A DNA stretch of 64,000 bases, taken from assembly GCF_008974245.1 (NCBI RefSeq), contig NZ_BBZI01000005.1:902180-966179 (forward strand). Reading direction: 5' to 3'. Positions 7,834-16,134 of the stretch are shown here, piece after piece. A model generated the notes under the pieces. It worked only from the letters and a program-made list of their open reading frames with translations, was not told the origin of the DNA and did no database searches. A program made the translations under genes and the position numbers. The stretch comes from Streptomyces abyssomicinicus (lineage in GTDB: Bacteria > Actinomycetota > Actinomycetes > Streptomycetales > Streptomycetaceae). How positions within the stretch are numbered: the first letter of the stretch is position 1; every line of letters starts with the position of its first letter.

Positions 7834-9039
7834 CTATGCCGCTGCGGGGCCGCGTTGAGGTGGTTCGGCGGTGAAGGTCCGCTGGTCGCGTATGAGGGCC
7901 CACAACACGTCGAGGCGGCGGCGGGCGAGGGCGAGGACGGCCTGCTTGTGCGACTTGCCCTCGGTCCTCTTGCGTTCGTAGAAGGCCCTGGAGGTCGGAC
8001 AGCAGCGGGCGGCGATCTGGGCGGACAGGTAGAAGACGCGCAGGAGACGGCGGTGGTAGCGGTGTGGTCGGCGCATGTTGCCGCTGATGCGTCCGGAGTC
8101 CTTGGGAACGGGTGCCAGGCCCGCGATGCCGGCCAGGCGGCGAGAGCTGCCGATGGCGTCCAGGTCACCGCCGGTGCAGGCGACGAACTCCGCACCCAGC
8201 AGGTTTCCCATGCCGGGCATGCTGGTGATCGCCGCGGCGTGAGCGTGTTCGCGGAACCGTGCCTCAATCAGCGCGTCGGTGCGGGCGATCTCCTCGTCCA
8301 GGGCCATCACCTCGGCGGCCAGGACGCGGACCATGGCCGCCGAGGTTTTCTCGCCGGGAATCACCGTGTGCTGGGCCTGGGCCGCTTCGAGCGCAGTGGC
8401 CGCAACTGCTGGAGCGTTGCGCACCTTGCGGTTCGCCAGCCAGGTGATCAGGCGGGACTGGCCGGTCCGGCGCAGGGCCGCCGGCGTCTGGTAGCCGGTC
8501 AGCAGGACGAGCGCTGCCTTGGAAGCGCTGTAGTTGAAGGCGCGTTCCAGGGTGGGGAAGTACTCCAGGAGCTGGGCGCGCAGCCGGTTGATCGCGCGGG
8601 TGCGGTCTGCGGTGAGGTCGTAACGGCGGGCGGTGAGGATCCGCAGGTCAACGGCGATCTCGTTCTGTTCCTGCAAGGGGTGCAGGTCGCGGCGCATGCG
8701 GGCCTGGTCGGCGATGACGTATGCGTCCTTGGCGTCCGTCTTGCCGTCGCCCCGGTAGGAGCCGGAGGCGTGGTGGACGGTCCGGCCCGGGATGTAGAAG
8801 ACTTTCTGTCCGTGGGCGGCCAGGAGCGCGATCAGCAGTGCGGCGCCGCCCGCGTTGAGATCGACGGCCCAGGTCACCGGCTCGCCCTCGCCCAATTCGA
8901 GGACCTCGCCGATCAGCTCGAGCAGAGTCGTCTCGTCGTTGACCACCCGCCGTGACAGCCTCCGCTCGCCCTCGGTGTCGATCACCGTGCAGTGATGCTC
9001 GTTCTTGCCCGCGTCCACTCCCGCCCACAGTTGCGGCAC
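7834..9039 (-). CDS. IS110-family transposase (bridge-RNA-type DEDD recombinase)
   Basis: This 401-residue protein has the N-terminal RuvC-like DEDD domain: D9 in WAGVDAGKNEHHC, D60 in WAVDLNAGG, then D102 and D105 in GKTDAKDAYVIAD. The C-terminal Transposase_20 domain has SMPGMGNLLGAEFVA and SSRRLAGIAGLAPVPKDSG, the region expected to hold the catalytic serine. GTG 9039 is chosen because GAGGAGG lies 4 nt upstream (9044-9050) and VPQLWAG is the usual start of the family; a longer open frame to 9084 lacks a site. In IS621 and relatives the enzyme works as a tetramer guided by a bridge RNA from the element's own end. No frameshift or internal stop is seen, so the element may still be mobile. 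Confidence 0.92.
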   Translation of the reverse strand: MPQLWAGVDAGKNEHHCTVIDTEGERRLSRRVVNDETTLLELIGEVLELGEGEPVTWAVDLNAGGAALLIALLAAHGQKVFYIPGRTVHHASGSYRGDGKTDAKDAYVIADQARMRRDLHPLQEQNEIAVDLRILTARRYDLTADRTRAINRLRAQLLEYFPTLERAFNYSASKAALVLLTGYQTPAALRRTGQSRLITWLANRKVRNAPAVAATALEAAQAQHTVIPGEKTSAAMVRVLAAEVMALDEEIARTDALIEARFREHAHAAAITSMPGMGNLLGAEFVACTGGDLDAIGSSRRLAGIAGLAPVPKDSGRISGNMRRPHRYHRRLLRVFYLSAQIAARCCPTSRAFYERKRTEGKSHKQAVLALARRRLDVLWALIRDQRTFTAEPPQRGPAAA

Positions 9040-9265
9040 TGTGCCTCCTCGAGGTCGGTCTTCCTGGTCCCGGCAGACGACCACGCCGACGTGTCCTTAC
9101 GAAGCGATGTGTTCGCGCATCCCAATGAGTGGCCGTGTCGTCGCGGGGCGCCGGGCGGCCAATCACTGAAAGCCACTTCCTCGGCATGAGCTTTTTGAGC
9201 CACACCCGGCGCCCCTGGGCCTCCCGATCGTACGAATGAGCGGAACCGACCCGCCAAGAAGGTAA
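9040..9265 (-). ncRNA. Candidate bridge RNA region of the IS110 element
   Basis: The 226 nt upstream of the transposase is the position from which IS110-group bridge RNAs are transcribed. On the minus strand a 9-bp stem pairs GGCGCCGGG-type arms (plus-strand 9147-9155 with 9205-9213) around a roughly 49-nt internal region, the size expected of a guide loop. A 5-nt match (GAGCT, 9188-9192) to host sequence beside the insertion (9267-9271) lies in that region, but so short a match could be chance. The assignment rests on element architecture, not on covariation. Confidence 0.4.
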
Positions 9266-9367
9266 GGAGCTGTTGAGATAGCACTGGGCCTGCTGCACGG
9301 CGGTCCCCGACGAGCCGCGCTCCAGCCTCGGGCGTTCGTTCGTGAAATTGCATACGTCGCTCGCCAT

Positions 9368-9580
9368 GGAGCATCTCCTTTCGCTGGGGCCTCCAGCGCC
9401 CGGCGAAGGGCGCCTTCGGCCGTCCGTCTGATCCGACGATGAGGTTGTCCGGTTCCTCCCTGCACGAGTCGGTGTCCTGTCCGGGTCGGGGATCGCGTTC
9501 CATGCCCTCGACGGCATGGAACGTTCCTAAAGTCGTCATGATCGGTACCGCTTCCTGTGGCGTGACGGGGCGGTGGCCTC
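9368..9580. other. 213-nt gap between the split gene and the protease-hydrolase gene
   Basis: No confident gene. On the minus strand, ATG 9539 opens a frame reading MTTLGTFHAVEGMERDPRPG with a weak AGGAAG site 11 nt upstream, but it has no stop before running far into the peptidoglycan-binding gene in another frame. The inverted motif CATGCCCTCGACGGCATG (9501-9518) forms a small perfect hairpin: 7-bp arms, 4-nt loop. Confidence 0.4.
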
Positions 9581-11791
9581 TCACACGGCGAGCCGGTCGC
9601 CGATCGAGCGGGCCACCTCGGTGTGTGCGAGGTACTGGTCGATGTCGTGGGCCCGGTCCCGGGCGTTGACGACGGCGAGGTCGGACGGACCGTCCGGCCA
9701 CCGGTCGGCCAGCGGGCACCCGATGGCCACCGGGTCGGTCGGGCACCAGGCGTTCAGCCAGTCCGCGACCCTGCCCGGCCGGCCCGTGCCGCCCGACAGC
9801 AGCCGCCGGTACACGCTGTCCATGCCGAGCGGACTGCCCGCCGTCGTCAGGTGCACGACCTGCACGCCGGGCGACAGCCGGGTGAGCAGGTCCATGCCGA
9901 CGACGGTGCCCAGGCTGTGCGCGACGAGCACCAGCTCACCGTCCTGCGGCACCGTCTCGAGGACGCAGCTCAGCACCTCCTCGCGGACGTCCCGGTCGTC
10001 GAGGTAGGCGGCGACGTCCCGGAAGATCAGGGAGATGGTCCACGCGTCGACGTCGCTGCGGGCGGCCAGCCAGCCCAGCCTGCGCCACACGGCGCCGACC
10101 AGCGGGTCCAGTCCCAGGCCCTCGGAGGCCTCCACGCCCTCCCGCTCGCCGGGCGGGGCGTACCACTTCGCGGCGGCCTCGCCGACCATCTCCTCGTACA
10201 CCGCGCGGGTACCGGGGTCGGCGGGCACGACGGCCGGTGGCCCGCCGGCGGCCGGGGTGGGCGCGAGGGCCGGAGCGAGCGACTCGCGCGCGTCCAGGGC
10301 GTCCGCCAGCCGGTCGCCGTAGTACGGGAAGAAGACGTCCGCCGGGGCGACGGTCGGCAGGCCCGCCCGCACCAGGCCCTGGTTGAGGCCCGCGGCCCAT
10401 TCACGGCGCAACACCTCGGGGTCCCGGCCCTGCTGGGAGCGGCCGTGCAGGAAGACCAGGTGCCGGCCGCCGCCGAACGCGCCGTCCCGCGCGTGCACGC
10501 CCCGGGGCCGTCGCCCGACCGCCTCCGCGGACGTCCGGGCCGCGGAAGCGGCAGGAGCGGCGGTGGCGGCGGTGGCGGCCGGGGGAACCGCCGCCGCGTC
10601 CGCGCCCCCCGCGCCGGGGACCAGGGCGGCAGGGGCGACGCCGTCGGCGGCGACGCCGTCCCTGGTGGCGGGGACGGGTCCGGCGAGACCCCCCGCGGTC
10701 GCGAGACCCCCGGCCGCCGTGGCCGTCGTGTCCGACGCGGTGGCCGCGCCGTCGCCGGAGAGACCCGACTCGGCACCCATCCCGGCCAGCAGCTCCCGCT
10801 GCGCGGGGGTGAACGGCAGGGAGGCGAGGTGCTTCAGGACGACGCTGACGCGCGCCCCTTCGTTCGACACCCAGTCCACCGAGTCCTCGCCGTCGCCCCG
10901 CCGCCAGAGCTCGCCGTCCCGGCGCACCGTACGGCCCTGGCCGTCGGTCCGGGGCACCCCGCTGTGATGGAGGGCGACCACCTCCCACTGGTCGTTGTAG
11001 ACCGGGGAGCCGGAGTTCCCGGGCTCGGTGTCGGTGCGGTAGTGGAGGAAGTCGTCCAGGCGCACCTGGAGGGCGTTGTCCCGTACCGCGATCTCCTTCA
11101 GGCGCCCCATCGGATGGCCGATGACGTTGACCGGCTCGCCGACCACCAGCTTGCCCAGCCGGCGGCTCAGCCGGTTCCAGCCGAACGTCTCCCCGGGCGG
11201 CCTCCCGTCGGGGCCGGGCGCGACCAGCACCAGGGCGTAGTCGAGGCGCTTGTCCGCCACGAAGAAGCCGTCCGGTTCGAACTCCAGCCGTACCGGGGCC
11301 TGCGGCGTGTTGTCGACGGTGACCTGGGCGTCGAACTCCACGAAGCAGTCACGGGCGGTCGCCGCGTCGGGCAGGACGTGGTGGTTGGTCATCATCAGCC
11401 GGGGGGACACCAGGAACCCGGTGCCGACCGGCAGTTCACGGCCGTTCTCCCGCGCCGAGATCCGGGCCACGCTGTGGGCGGCCCGCGCGCCGCGCGGCAG
11501 GAAACTCCACGCCTGCAGTTCCTTGGACACCCCGAGGATGCGCTCGAAGGCGTCGGGCGCCGCCAGCGGTTCGGAGCGGACCGCCTCCACCACCAGCGCC
11601 GCCGGCACCGCCTGCCGCTCCAGCAGACGGGCGGTCCGCGCCGCCAGAGCCGCCGGGGAGTCGGGGAAGCCGACCCCCGCGTGCTGCCGCCGCTCGACCT
11701 CCCGGCGCTTCTCGCTGCTCTCGTCGTACCGCGCGGCCGCCGCGGCCGCCTGGCCGATCCGCTCGTCGCGCGCTGTGTCCGTGACTCCCAT
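9581..11791 (-). CDS. Trypsin-like protease fused to an alpha/beta-hydrolase, no signal peptide
   Basis: The 736-residue protein has three parts. Residues 1-100 are helical and charged (RYDESSEKRREVERRQ). Residues about 105-330 form a trypsin-like domain with H138 in TNHHV, D184 in LDYALV and S260 in GNSGSPV. A 150-residue Ala/Gly/Pro-rich linker follows. The C-terminal domain has the hydrolase signature LVFLHGR, a nucleophile elbow VAHSLGT and a late acid/His region HDIDQYLAHT. ATG 11791 has a GGTGGGAG site 7 nt upstream; longer starts add only low-complexity sequence. There is no signal peptide or Tat motif, so a cytosolic or phage-style released location is likely. The trypsin domain could activate the hydrolase by cleavage; that is inference. 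The split peptidoglycan-binding gene lies downstream on the same strand. Confidence 0.8.
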   Translation of the reverse strand: MGVTDTARDERIGQAAAAAARYDESSEKRREVERRQHAGVGFPDSPAALAARTARLLERQAVPAALVVEAVRSEPLAAPDAFERILGVSKELQAWSFLPRGARAAHSVARISARENGRELPVGTGFLVSPRLMMTNHHVLPDAATARDCFVEFDAQVTVDNTPQAPVRLEFEPDGFFVADKRLDYALVLVAPGPDGRPPGETFGWNRLSRRLGKLVVGEPVNVIGHPMGRLKEIAVRDNALQVRLDDFLHYRTDTEPGNSGSPVYNDQWEVVALHHSGVPRTDGQGRTVRRDGELWRRGDGEDSVDWVSNEGARVSVVLKHLASLPFTPAQRELLAGMGAESGLSGDGAATASDTTATAAGGLATAGGLAGPVPATRDGVAADGVAPAALVPGAGGADAAAVPPAATAATAAPAASAARTSAEAVGRRPRGVHARDGAFGGGRHLVFLHGRSQQGRDPEVLRREWAAGLNQGLVRAGLPTVAPADVFFPYYGDRLADALDARESLAPALAPTPAAGGPPAVVPADPGTRAVYEEMVGEAAAKWYAPPGEREGVEASEGLGLDPLVGAVWRRLGWLAARSDVDAWTISLIFRDVAAYLDDRDVREEVLSCVLETVPQDGELVLVAHSLGTVVGMDLLTRLSPGVQVVHLTTAGSPLGMDSVYRRLLSGGTGRPGRVADWLNAWCPTDPVAIGCPLADRWPDGPSDLAVVNARDRAHDIDQYLAHTEVARSIGDRLAV

Positions 11792-12094
11792 GGCTGGCTC
11801 CCACCGTCCCGTCTCCGAGGGCGCGGTGCGGCACGAGGCGCGGTCGTCGGTCCGTCGGGGGAGGCATCCCCCCGGCCCGCGGGGTGGCGGCCGGGCGGGC
11901 GTCCGGCCGCGTCGCACGCCCTCTCCTTCCATGGTGCGCCTCGTACCGGGCCGTCACCACCGCCGGTCCCGCCCCCGTCACCGGCCGGCCGTCCACGAGC
12001 GGATCGCCACCCCCACGGCCCGGCCCGCAGGGCAGGAAAGGACGGCGCCCGCCCCCTCGTGCGTAGGGGACGGGCGCCGTCGGGGCCGTGCGGG
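11792..12094. other. 303-nt spacer between protease-hydrolase and MHS transporter genes
   Basis: It holds the 5' leader of the leftward protease-hydrolase gene and the terminator of the leftward transporter. A 6-bp hairpin (GGGGGA, 11857-11862, with TCCCCC, 11867-11872) lies about 66 bp before the protease start. No coding potential was seen. Confidence 0.5.
12041..12081 (-). terminator. Terminator of the MHS transporter gene
   Basis: A 15-bp stem with one bulged base (12041-12055 with 12066-12081) and a 10-nt loop lies 13 nt beyond the transporter stop codon on the minus strand. Confidence 0.7.
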
Positions 12095-13519
12095 TCAGAC
12101 CGTCGCGGAGACGGCCGGAGCGGGCTCGCCGGAGTCCTCGGCGGCCGGGGTCTCGCCCTCCTCCAGGGCGACGTCCTTGGTCTCCTTGCCGAGCAGCAGG
12201 GCGACCAGCGTCAGCACGCCCATCGCGGAGAGGTAGACGCCCACCAGCCACGGCGAACCGTCACCGGCCTCCCACAGGGCCACCGCGATGAACGGGGCGA
12301 CCGCCGCGCCGAGGATCGAGCTGACGTTGTAGGAGATGCCGGAGCCGGTGTACCGGACGCTGGTCGGGAACAGCTCGGGCAGCAGCGCGCCCATCGGGCC
12401 GAAGGTCATGCCCATCAGCGAGAAGCCCAGCACCAGCCACAGCACCACGCCCAGCGTGCCCAGGCCGATCAGCGGCACCCAGGCCAGGCCGAAGACCACG
12501 ATGCCGGCGGTGACGGCGATCAGCGTGCCGCGGCGGCCGTACTTGTCGGCCAGCGGCCCGGAGATCAGGGTGAAGGCGGCGAAGAACAGCACACCGAAGA
12601 TCAGCATCAGCACGAAGGTGGTGTAGCTGTAACCGAGGCCCGGGACGGCGGCGTCCGTCGGGGTGCGGCCGAAGCTCAGCGAGAAGGTCGTCATCAGGTA
12701 GAAGAGGACGTACGTCGCGAGCATGATGAACGTGCCCAGGACCAGCTGCTTCCAGTGGCCGCGGAAAACGGTGGCCAGCGGCAGCTTGCGGACCAGGCCC
12801 GCGTCGCGGGTCTTGGCGAAGACGGGCGACTCCACCAGCCGCATCCGCACCCACAGGCCGATCGCGACCATCACCGCGGAGAACAGGAACGGGATCCGCC
12901 AGCCCCAGCTGAGGAACGCCTCGGAGGGCTGCGAGGGGTCGGCGCCGGCGGAGGACGGCAGCACCGCGCCGATGATCAGGAACAGGCCGTTGCCGATGAT
13001 GAAGCCCAGCGGGGCGCCCAGCTGCGGGAAGGTACCGAACAGGGCCCGCTTGCCCTTCGGCGCGTTCTCGGTGGCGATCAGCGCGGCGCCGCTCCACTCA
13101 CCGCCCAGCGCGAAGCCCTGGGCCAGCCGCATCACCACCAGCAGCGCGGTGGCGACCCAGCCGATCTGCGCGTAGGTGGGCAGCACACCGATCAGGAAGG
13201 TCGCGATGCCCATGGTGAGCAGCGAGGCCACCAGCGTTCCCTTGCGGCCGAGCCGGTCGCCGAGGTGACCGAAGATCATCGCGCCGATCGGGCGGGCCAC
13301 CATCGCCGCGCCGAACACGGCGAACGACGAGAGCAGCGCGGTCGTCGGGTCGTCGCTCGGGAAGAAGAGCGTCGGGAAGACCAGGACGGCGGCGGTCGCG
13401 TAGATGTAGAAGTCGTAGAACTCGATCGTGGTGCCGATGAGGCTGGCGATGAGAACGCGCGACCGCGGATTGACGGGTGTCGGGGCGGAGCCTGTGGGGG
13501 CGGGGGCTGCTTCGGGCAT
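12095..13519 (-). CDS. MHS-family MFS transporter
   Basis: The 474-residue membrane protein has the metabolite:H+ symporter pattern. Residues near the N-terminus (IGTTIEFYDFYIYA) are the classic MHS opening helix. The loop GHLGDRLGRKGTL is the MFS motif between helices 2 and 3, followed by RLAQGFALGGEWSGAAL and the mirrored GPLADKYGRRGTL in the second half; 12 helices are expected. Relatives import dicarboxylates, shikimate, proline/betaine or alpha-ketoglutarate by proton symport; the substrate here is not evident. ATG 13519 is used because the longer frame adds Arg/Pro-rich sequence. The C-terminus is an acidic tail. The gene stands alone, with its own terminator. Confidence 0.88.
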   Translation of the reverse strand: MPEAAPAPTGSAPTPVNPRSRVLIASLIGTTIEFYDFYIYATAAVLVFPTLFFPSDDPTTALLSSFAVFGAAMVARPIGAMIFGHLGDRLGRKGTLVASLLTMGIATFLIGVLPTYAQIGWVATALLVVMRLAQGFALGGEWSGAALIATENAPKGKRALFGTFPQLGAPLGFIIGNGLFLIIGAVLPSSAGADPSQPSEAFLSWGWRIPFLFSAVMVAIGLWVRMRLVESPVFAKTRDAGLVRKLPLATVFRGHWKQLVLGTFIMLATYVLFYLMTTFSLSFGRTPTDAAVPGLGYSYTTFVLMLIFGVLFFAAFTLISGPLADKYGRRGTLIAVTAGIVVFGLAWVPLIGLGTLGVVLWLVLGFSLMGMTFGPMGALLPELFPTSVRYTGSGISYNVSSILGAAVAPFIAVALWEAGDGSPWLVGVYLSAMGVLTLVALLLGKETKDVALEEGETPAAEDSGEPAPAVSATV

Positions 13520-13767
13520 GTCGTTCTCTCGGGTCTTTCGCACGAGGGGGAAGGCCACCGGCGCCGTCGTCGGCGGCCCGCGCGGCGGAACGCGCCGTTC
13601 CGGTGGAAGGGTGCGTTCCGCTCTGCTCCTGCACGATCTCATGCTCGTCTCATTTACCGGCAATGCCGTCTCGTGATGTGAGACCCGGTGACGGCTGCCG
13701 GGCAGCTCCCGGCGGGACGGGGACGGGGTCCTTCGGCCGTCACGGAGCGGGATGGGAGGATGACCCC

Positions 13768-15015
13768 GTGACTCTCCCGACCTCCGTGGACGTCCTCGTC
13801 GTCGGCGCCGGCCCGGCCGGCTCCTCCGCCGCAGCCTGGCTGGCCCGCGCCGGCAAGGACGTCCTGCTCACCGACGCCGCGACCTTCCCCCGTGACAAGA
13901 CCTGCGGCGACGGCCTCACCCCGCGGGCCGTCGCCGAGCTGGTCCGCCTCGGGCTGGAGGACTGGCTGCGCACGCACACCGTCAACCAGGGCCTGCGCGC
14001 CCACGGCTTCGGGCAGACCCTGCACCTGCGCTGGCCCGGCGGCACCCTGCCCGACTGGGGCTCCGCCGTCCCCCGCACCGAACTCGACGACCACCTGCGC
14101 ACCGTGGCCATGAAGAGCGGGGCGGCCGCCCAGGACGGCGTCCGCGCACTGGACGCCGTCATGGAGGGCGGACGGGTGCGGGGCGTGCGGTTCCGGGTGG
14201 GCAAGGGCGAGGACGCGCCGGTCGAGACGGTGCTCTGCCGCCGCCTGGTGGTCGCCGACGGCGTGCGCTCCCCGCTCGGCAAGGCGCTCGGGCGCGAGTG
14301 GCACCGTGACACGGTCTACGGCGTGGCCGGCAGGTCGTACGTCGCCTCCGACCGGTCCGACGACCCGTGGATCAGCAGCCACCTGGAGCTGCGGGACGAG
14401 AAGGGCGCCGCGCTCGCCGGCTACGGCTGGATCTTCCCGCTCGGCAACGGCGAGGTGAACCTCGGCGCGGGCACCCTCGCCACCGCCAGGCGGCCCGCCG
14501 ACGTCGCGATCAAGCCGCTGATGCGGCACTACGCGCAGCAGTGCCGGGACGGCTTCGGCCTGCGCGGCGAACTGCGCGCCGAGACCTCCGCCCTGCTGCC
14601 GATGGGCGGCGCCGTCTCCGGGGTCGCCGGTCCCAACTGGGCACTGATCGGCGACGCCGCGGGCTGCGTGAACCCGCTCAACGGCGAGGGCATCGACTAC
14701 GGCCTGGAGACCGGGCGGCTGATCGCCGACGTCCTCCAGGAGCACGACGACCTGTCGGCGGTGTGGCCCGGTGTCCTGCGCGGCCACTACGGCGAGGCGT
14801 TCTCCGTCGCCCGGCGGCTGGCCGGCCTGGTGACCGTGCCGCGCCTGCTGCCCGCCCTCGGCCCGGTCGGCATGCGCTCCCAGCTGCTGATGCGGCTGGC
14901 GCTGCGGTGGATGGGCAACCTGGTGACCGAGGAGGACCGCGACGCGGCCGGCCGCCTCTGGCGCTGGGCGGGCCGCCGCTCGATCTCCCTCGACCACCGG
15001 CCCCCGTTCGCGTGA
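13768..15015 (+). CDS. Geranylgeranyl reductase family FAD-dependent oxidoreductase
   Basis: This 415-residue flavoprotein has an N-terminal FAD Rossmann motif (VVGAGPAGSSAAAWLARAG, about 10-28), the family motif PRDKTCGDGLTPRAV, and the second FAD motif ALIGDAAGCVNPLNGEGID near residues 290-310. The family reduces isoprenoid double bonds, as in menaquinone side chains or membrane lipids, or acts as a related halogenase/oxidase type. GTG 13768 is preferred: GGGAGGA lies 7 nt upstream, and the next domain starts within 10 residues. It overlaps the following HEAT-like gene by GTGA, so both are translated from one message. Menaquinone or isoprenoid saturation is the best guess; nothing nearby identifies the substrate. 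Confidence 0.85.
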   Translation: MTLPTSVDVLVVGAGPAGSSAAAWLARAGKDVLLTDAATFPRDKTCGDGLTPRAVAELVRLGLEDWLRTHTVNQGLRAHGFGQTLHLRWPGGTLPDWGSAVPRTELDDHLRTVAMKSGAAAQDGVRALDAVMEGGRVRGVRFRVGKGEDAPVETVLCRRLVVADGVRSPLGKALGREWHRDTVYGVAGRSYVASDRSDDPWISSHLELRDEKGAALAGYGWIFPLGNGEVNLGAGTLATARRPADVAIKPLMRHYAQQCRDGFGLRGELRAETSALLPMGGAVSGVAGPNWALIGDAAGCVNPLNGEGIDYGLETGRLIADVLQEHDDLSAVWPGVLRGHYGEAFSVARRLAGLVTVPRLLPALGPVGMRSQLLMRLALRWMGNLVTEEDRDAAGRLWRWAGRRSISLDHRPPFA

Positions 15016-16025
15016 GCGGCGCCCGCCCGCCCGTGGGCGGCGCCCGCACGCCCACCGCCGCGGACCTGCTCGCCCACGAGAAGGACCCCGGCAGGTACGC
15101 CGGCACCGAGTTCGACGTCCGCGCCGTCGTGCCCCGGCTGTCCGCCGACCCGGCGGACGCGCCGTGGGGCCGCTTCACGGGCCCGCACGGCCCGGCGGTC
15201 GAGGTCCCCGGCCACCTCGCCGGCCTCGCCTCGGCGGACCCCGGGGTCGCGGGCAAGGCGCTGGACGCCCTCTGGGACTCCCTCTGCCACCAGGGCACCG
15301 TCCACGCCTCCGCCGCGCTCGCCGCGCCCCACCTGCTGCGGCTGGCGGCCCTTCCGCGGACCCACGACCGGCAGGGCGTCCTCGCCCTGGTCGCGGCCTG
15401 CGCCCGGGGCGCCAACGTCCTGAGCCACACCCACGACGTGCTGTGGCTGACCGAGGGCGCCCGGGGCGCCTGGGCGTACGACACCGGCGGCTACCCGGCG
15501 AACTGGTCCATGGAAGCCGTCCACACCGCCGTCACCGCCCGGTTCCACGCCCTGGAGCCCCTGCTCGACGACGGCGACCACCAGGTGCGGCTCATGGCGG
15601 CGTACACCCTCGCCATGGCCTCCGGGCCCGCCCCGGCGGCCGCCCTGCGCCGCCGGGTGGCGACCGAGGCGGTGCCCTTGGTCGCCGCGAGCCTGGTGCT
15701 GGCCGCCGCGCAGCACGCGCACCGGCACGGGGAGGACGCCGCCCCCTGGCTGGACGCCCTCCACCCGGACCCCGCCCGCCCCGCCGAGGTCAGGATCGCC
15801 GCCGCCCTCGCCCGGCTCTGCTTCGGACCGGCCCGGACCGCTCCCGAGGCGCTCCGCCCGGTCCTGGCCGGGCTGCCGGACGACGCCGTGCCGCGCTCCC
15901 TCGACGAACTGCCCTGGCTGCGGCACGTCGGCCTGGCGGAGGGCGGCCTGCGTCACTACGTCCGCCACGTCCTCGATCCCGCGTACGACCCGCCGCCCCC
16001 GCCGGGGGACGAGCCGCCCTTCTGA
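15012..16025 (+). CDS. HEAT-repeat-like hypothetical protein
   Basis: The 337-residue soluble protein is almost entirely alpha-helical by composition and has repeated Ala/Leu-rich helix pairs (LDALWDSLCHQGTVH, VRLMAAYTLAMASG, VRIAAALARLCFG). This resembles HEAT or armadillo-type repeats found in streptomycete proteins of unknown role. The Trp/Tyr-rich segment GAWAYDTGGYPANWS interrupts the repeats near residues 155-170. It starts at GTG 15012, which overlaps the stop of the flavoprotein gene, so it is translationally coupled. The C-terminus is Pro-rich. A scaffold or partner role for the flavoprotein is possible, but no function can be read from the sequence. Confidence 0.7.
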   Translation: MSGARPPVGGARTPTAADLLAHEKDPGRYAGTEFDVRAVVPRLSADPADAPWGRFTGPHGPAVEVPGHLAGLASADPGVAGKALDALWDSLCHQGTVHASAALAAPHLLRLAALPRTHDRQGVLALVAACARGANVLSHTHDVLWLTEGARGAWAYDTGGYPANWSMEAVHTAVTARFHALEPLLDDGDHQVRLMAAYTLAMASGPAPAAALRRRVATEAVPLVAASLVLAAAQHAHRHGEDAAPWLDALHPDPARPAEVRIAAALARLCFGPARTAPEALRPVLAGLPDDAVPRSLDELPWLRHVGLAEGGLRHYVRHVLDPAYDPPPPPGDEPPF

Positions 16026-16134
16026 CGCTTCACTTCCGAAGCTCCGCGCAGGGCCCGCGCCCGCCGAGGGCGATGTCGGATTCCTGCCAGCCCCGCCCCC
16101 GCCGATGCCGGATGCTGGAGGCATGCGGAACGGA

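Larger units (their letters stand above)
7808..9265 (-). mobile_element. IS110-family insertion sequence, about 1458 bp
   Basis: The element carries one DEDD transposase and sits inside a peptidoglycan-binding gene. Its limits come from rejoining the host frame: the host sequence resumes cleanly if the two sides share a GG dinucleotide (7808-7809 and 9266-9267), so the ends are known to within 2 bp. No terminal inverted repeats are seen, as expected for the family. The long non-coding end lies upstream of the transposase (about 226 nt) and only about 26 nt lies downstream, which is the layout of the IS110 group rather than the IS1111 group. The element looks intact. Confidence 0.85.
7619..9367 (-). 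pseudogene. Small peptidoglycan-binding protein gene split by an IS110 element
   Basis: The 5' part starts at ATG 9367 after an AAAGGAG site and reads MASDVCNFTNE, then LERGSSGTAVQQAQCYLNSS. The 3' part lies at 7807-7619 and reads LDEPDWESLTGDGLDVDGEF and onward to a C-terminal Cys. Joining base 9266 to 7807 restores one frame of 96 residues that forms a complete PG_binding_1 domain (GSSGTAVQQAQCYL, DGEFGPVTEKALRRFQ, VDGICGAQTWSHL). Four cysteines are present. There is no signal peptide or catalytic domain, so the intact product would have been a stand-alone cell-wall-binding module, or an accessory to the protease-hydrolase gene upstream on the same strand. The gene is inactivated by the insertion. 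Confidence 0.8.

Noticed and set aside
7805..9267. A 4-bp AAGG target duplication at the IS110 ends
   Set aside because: AAGG occurs at both edges, but joining through it leaves the host gene out of frame. A shared GG restores the frame, so the 2-bp version is preferred.
8982..9539. Minus-strand frame starting MTTLGTFHAVEGMERDPRPG at 9539 as a separate small gene
   Set aside because: It has no stop before running deep into the peptidoglycan-binding gene and the IS element in another frame, and only a weak, distant ribosome site.
9623..13681. A 1352-codon plus-strand frame spanning 9.6-13.7 kb
   Set aside because: It runs antisense to the protease-hydrolase and MHS transporter genes, is Gly/Arg/His-rich and has no recognisable domain; it is a shadow of high GC.
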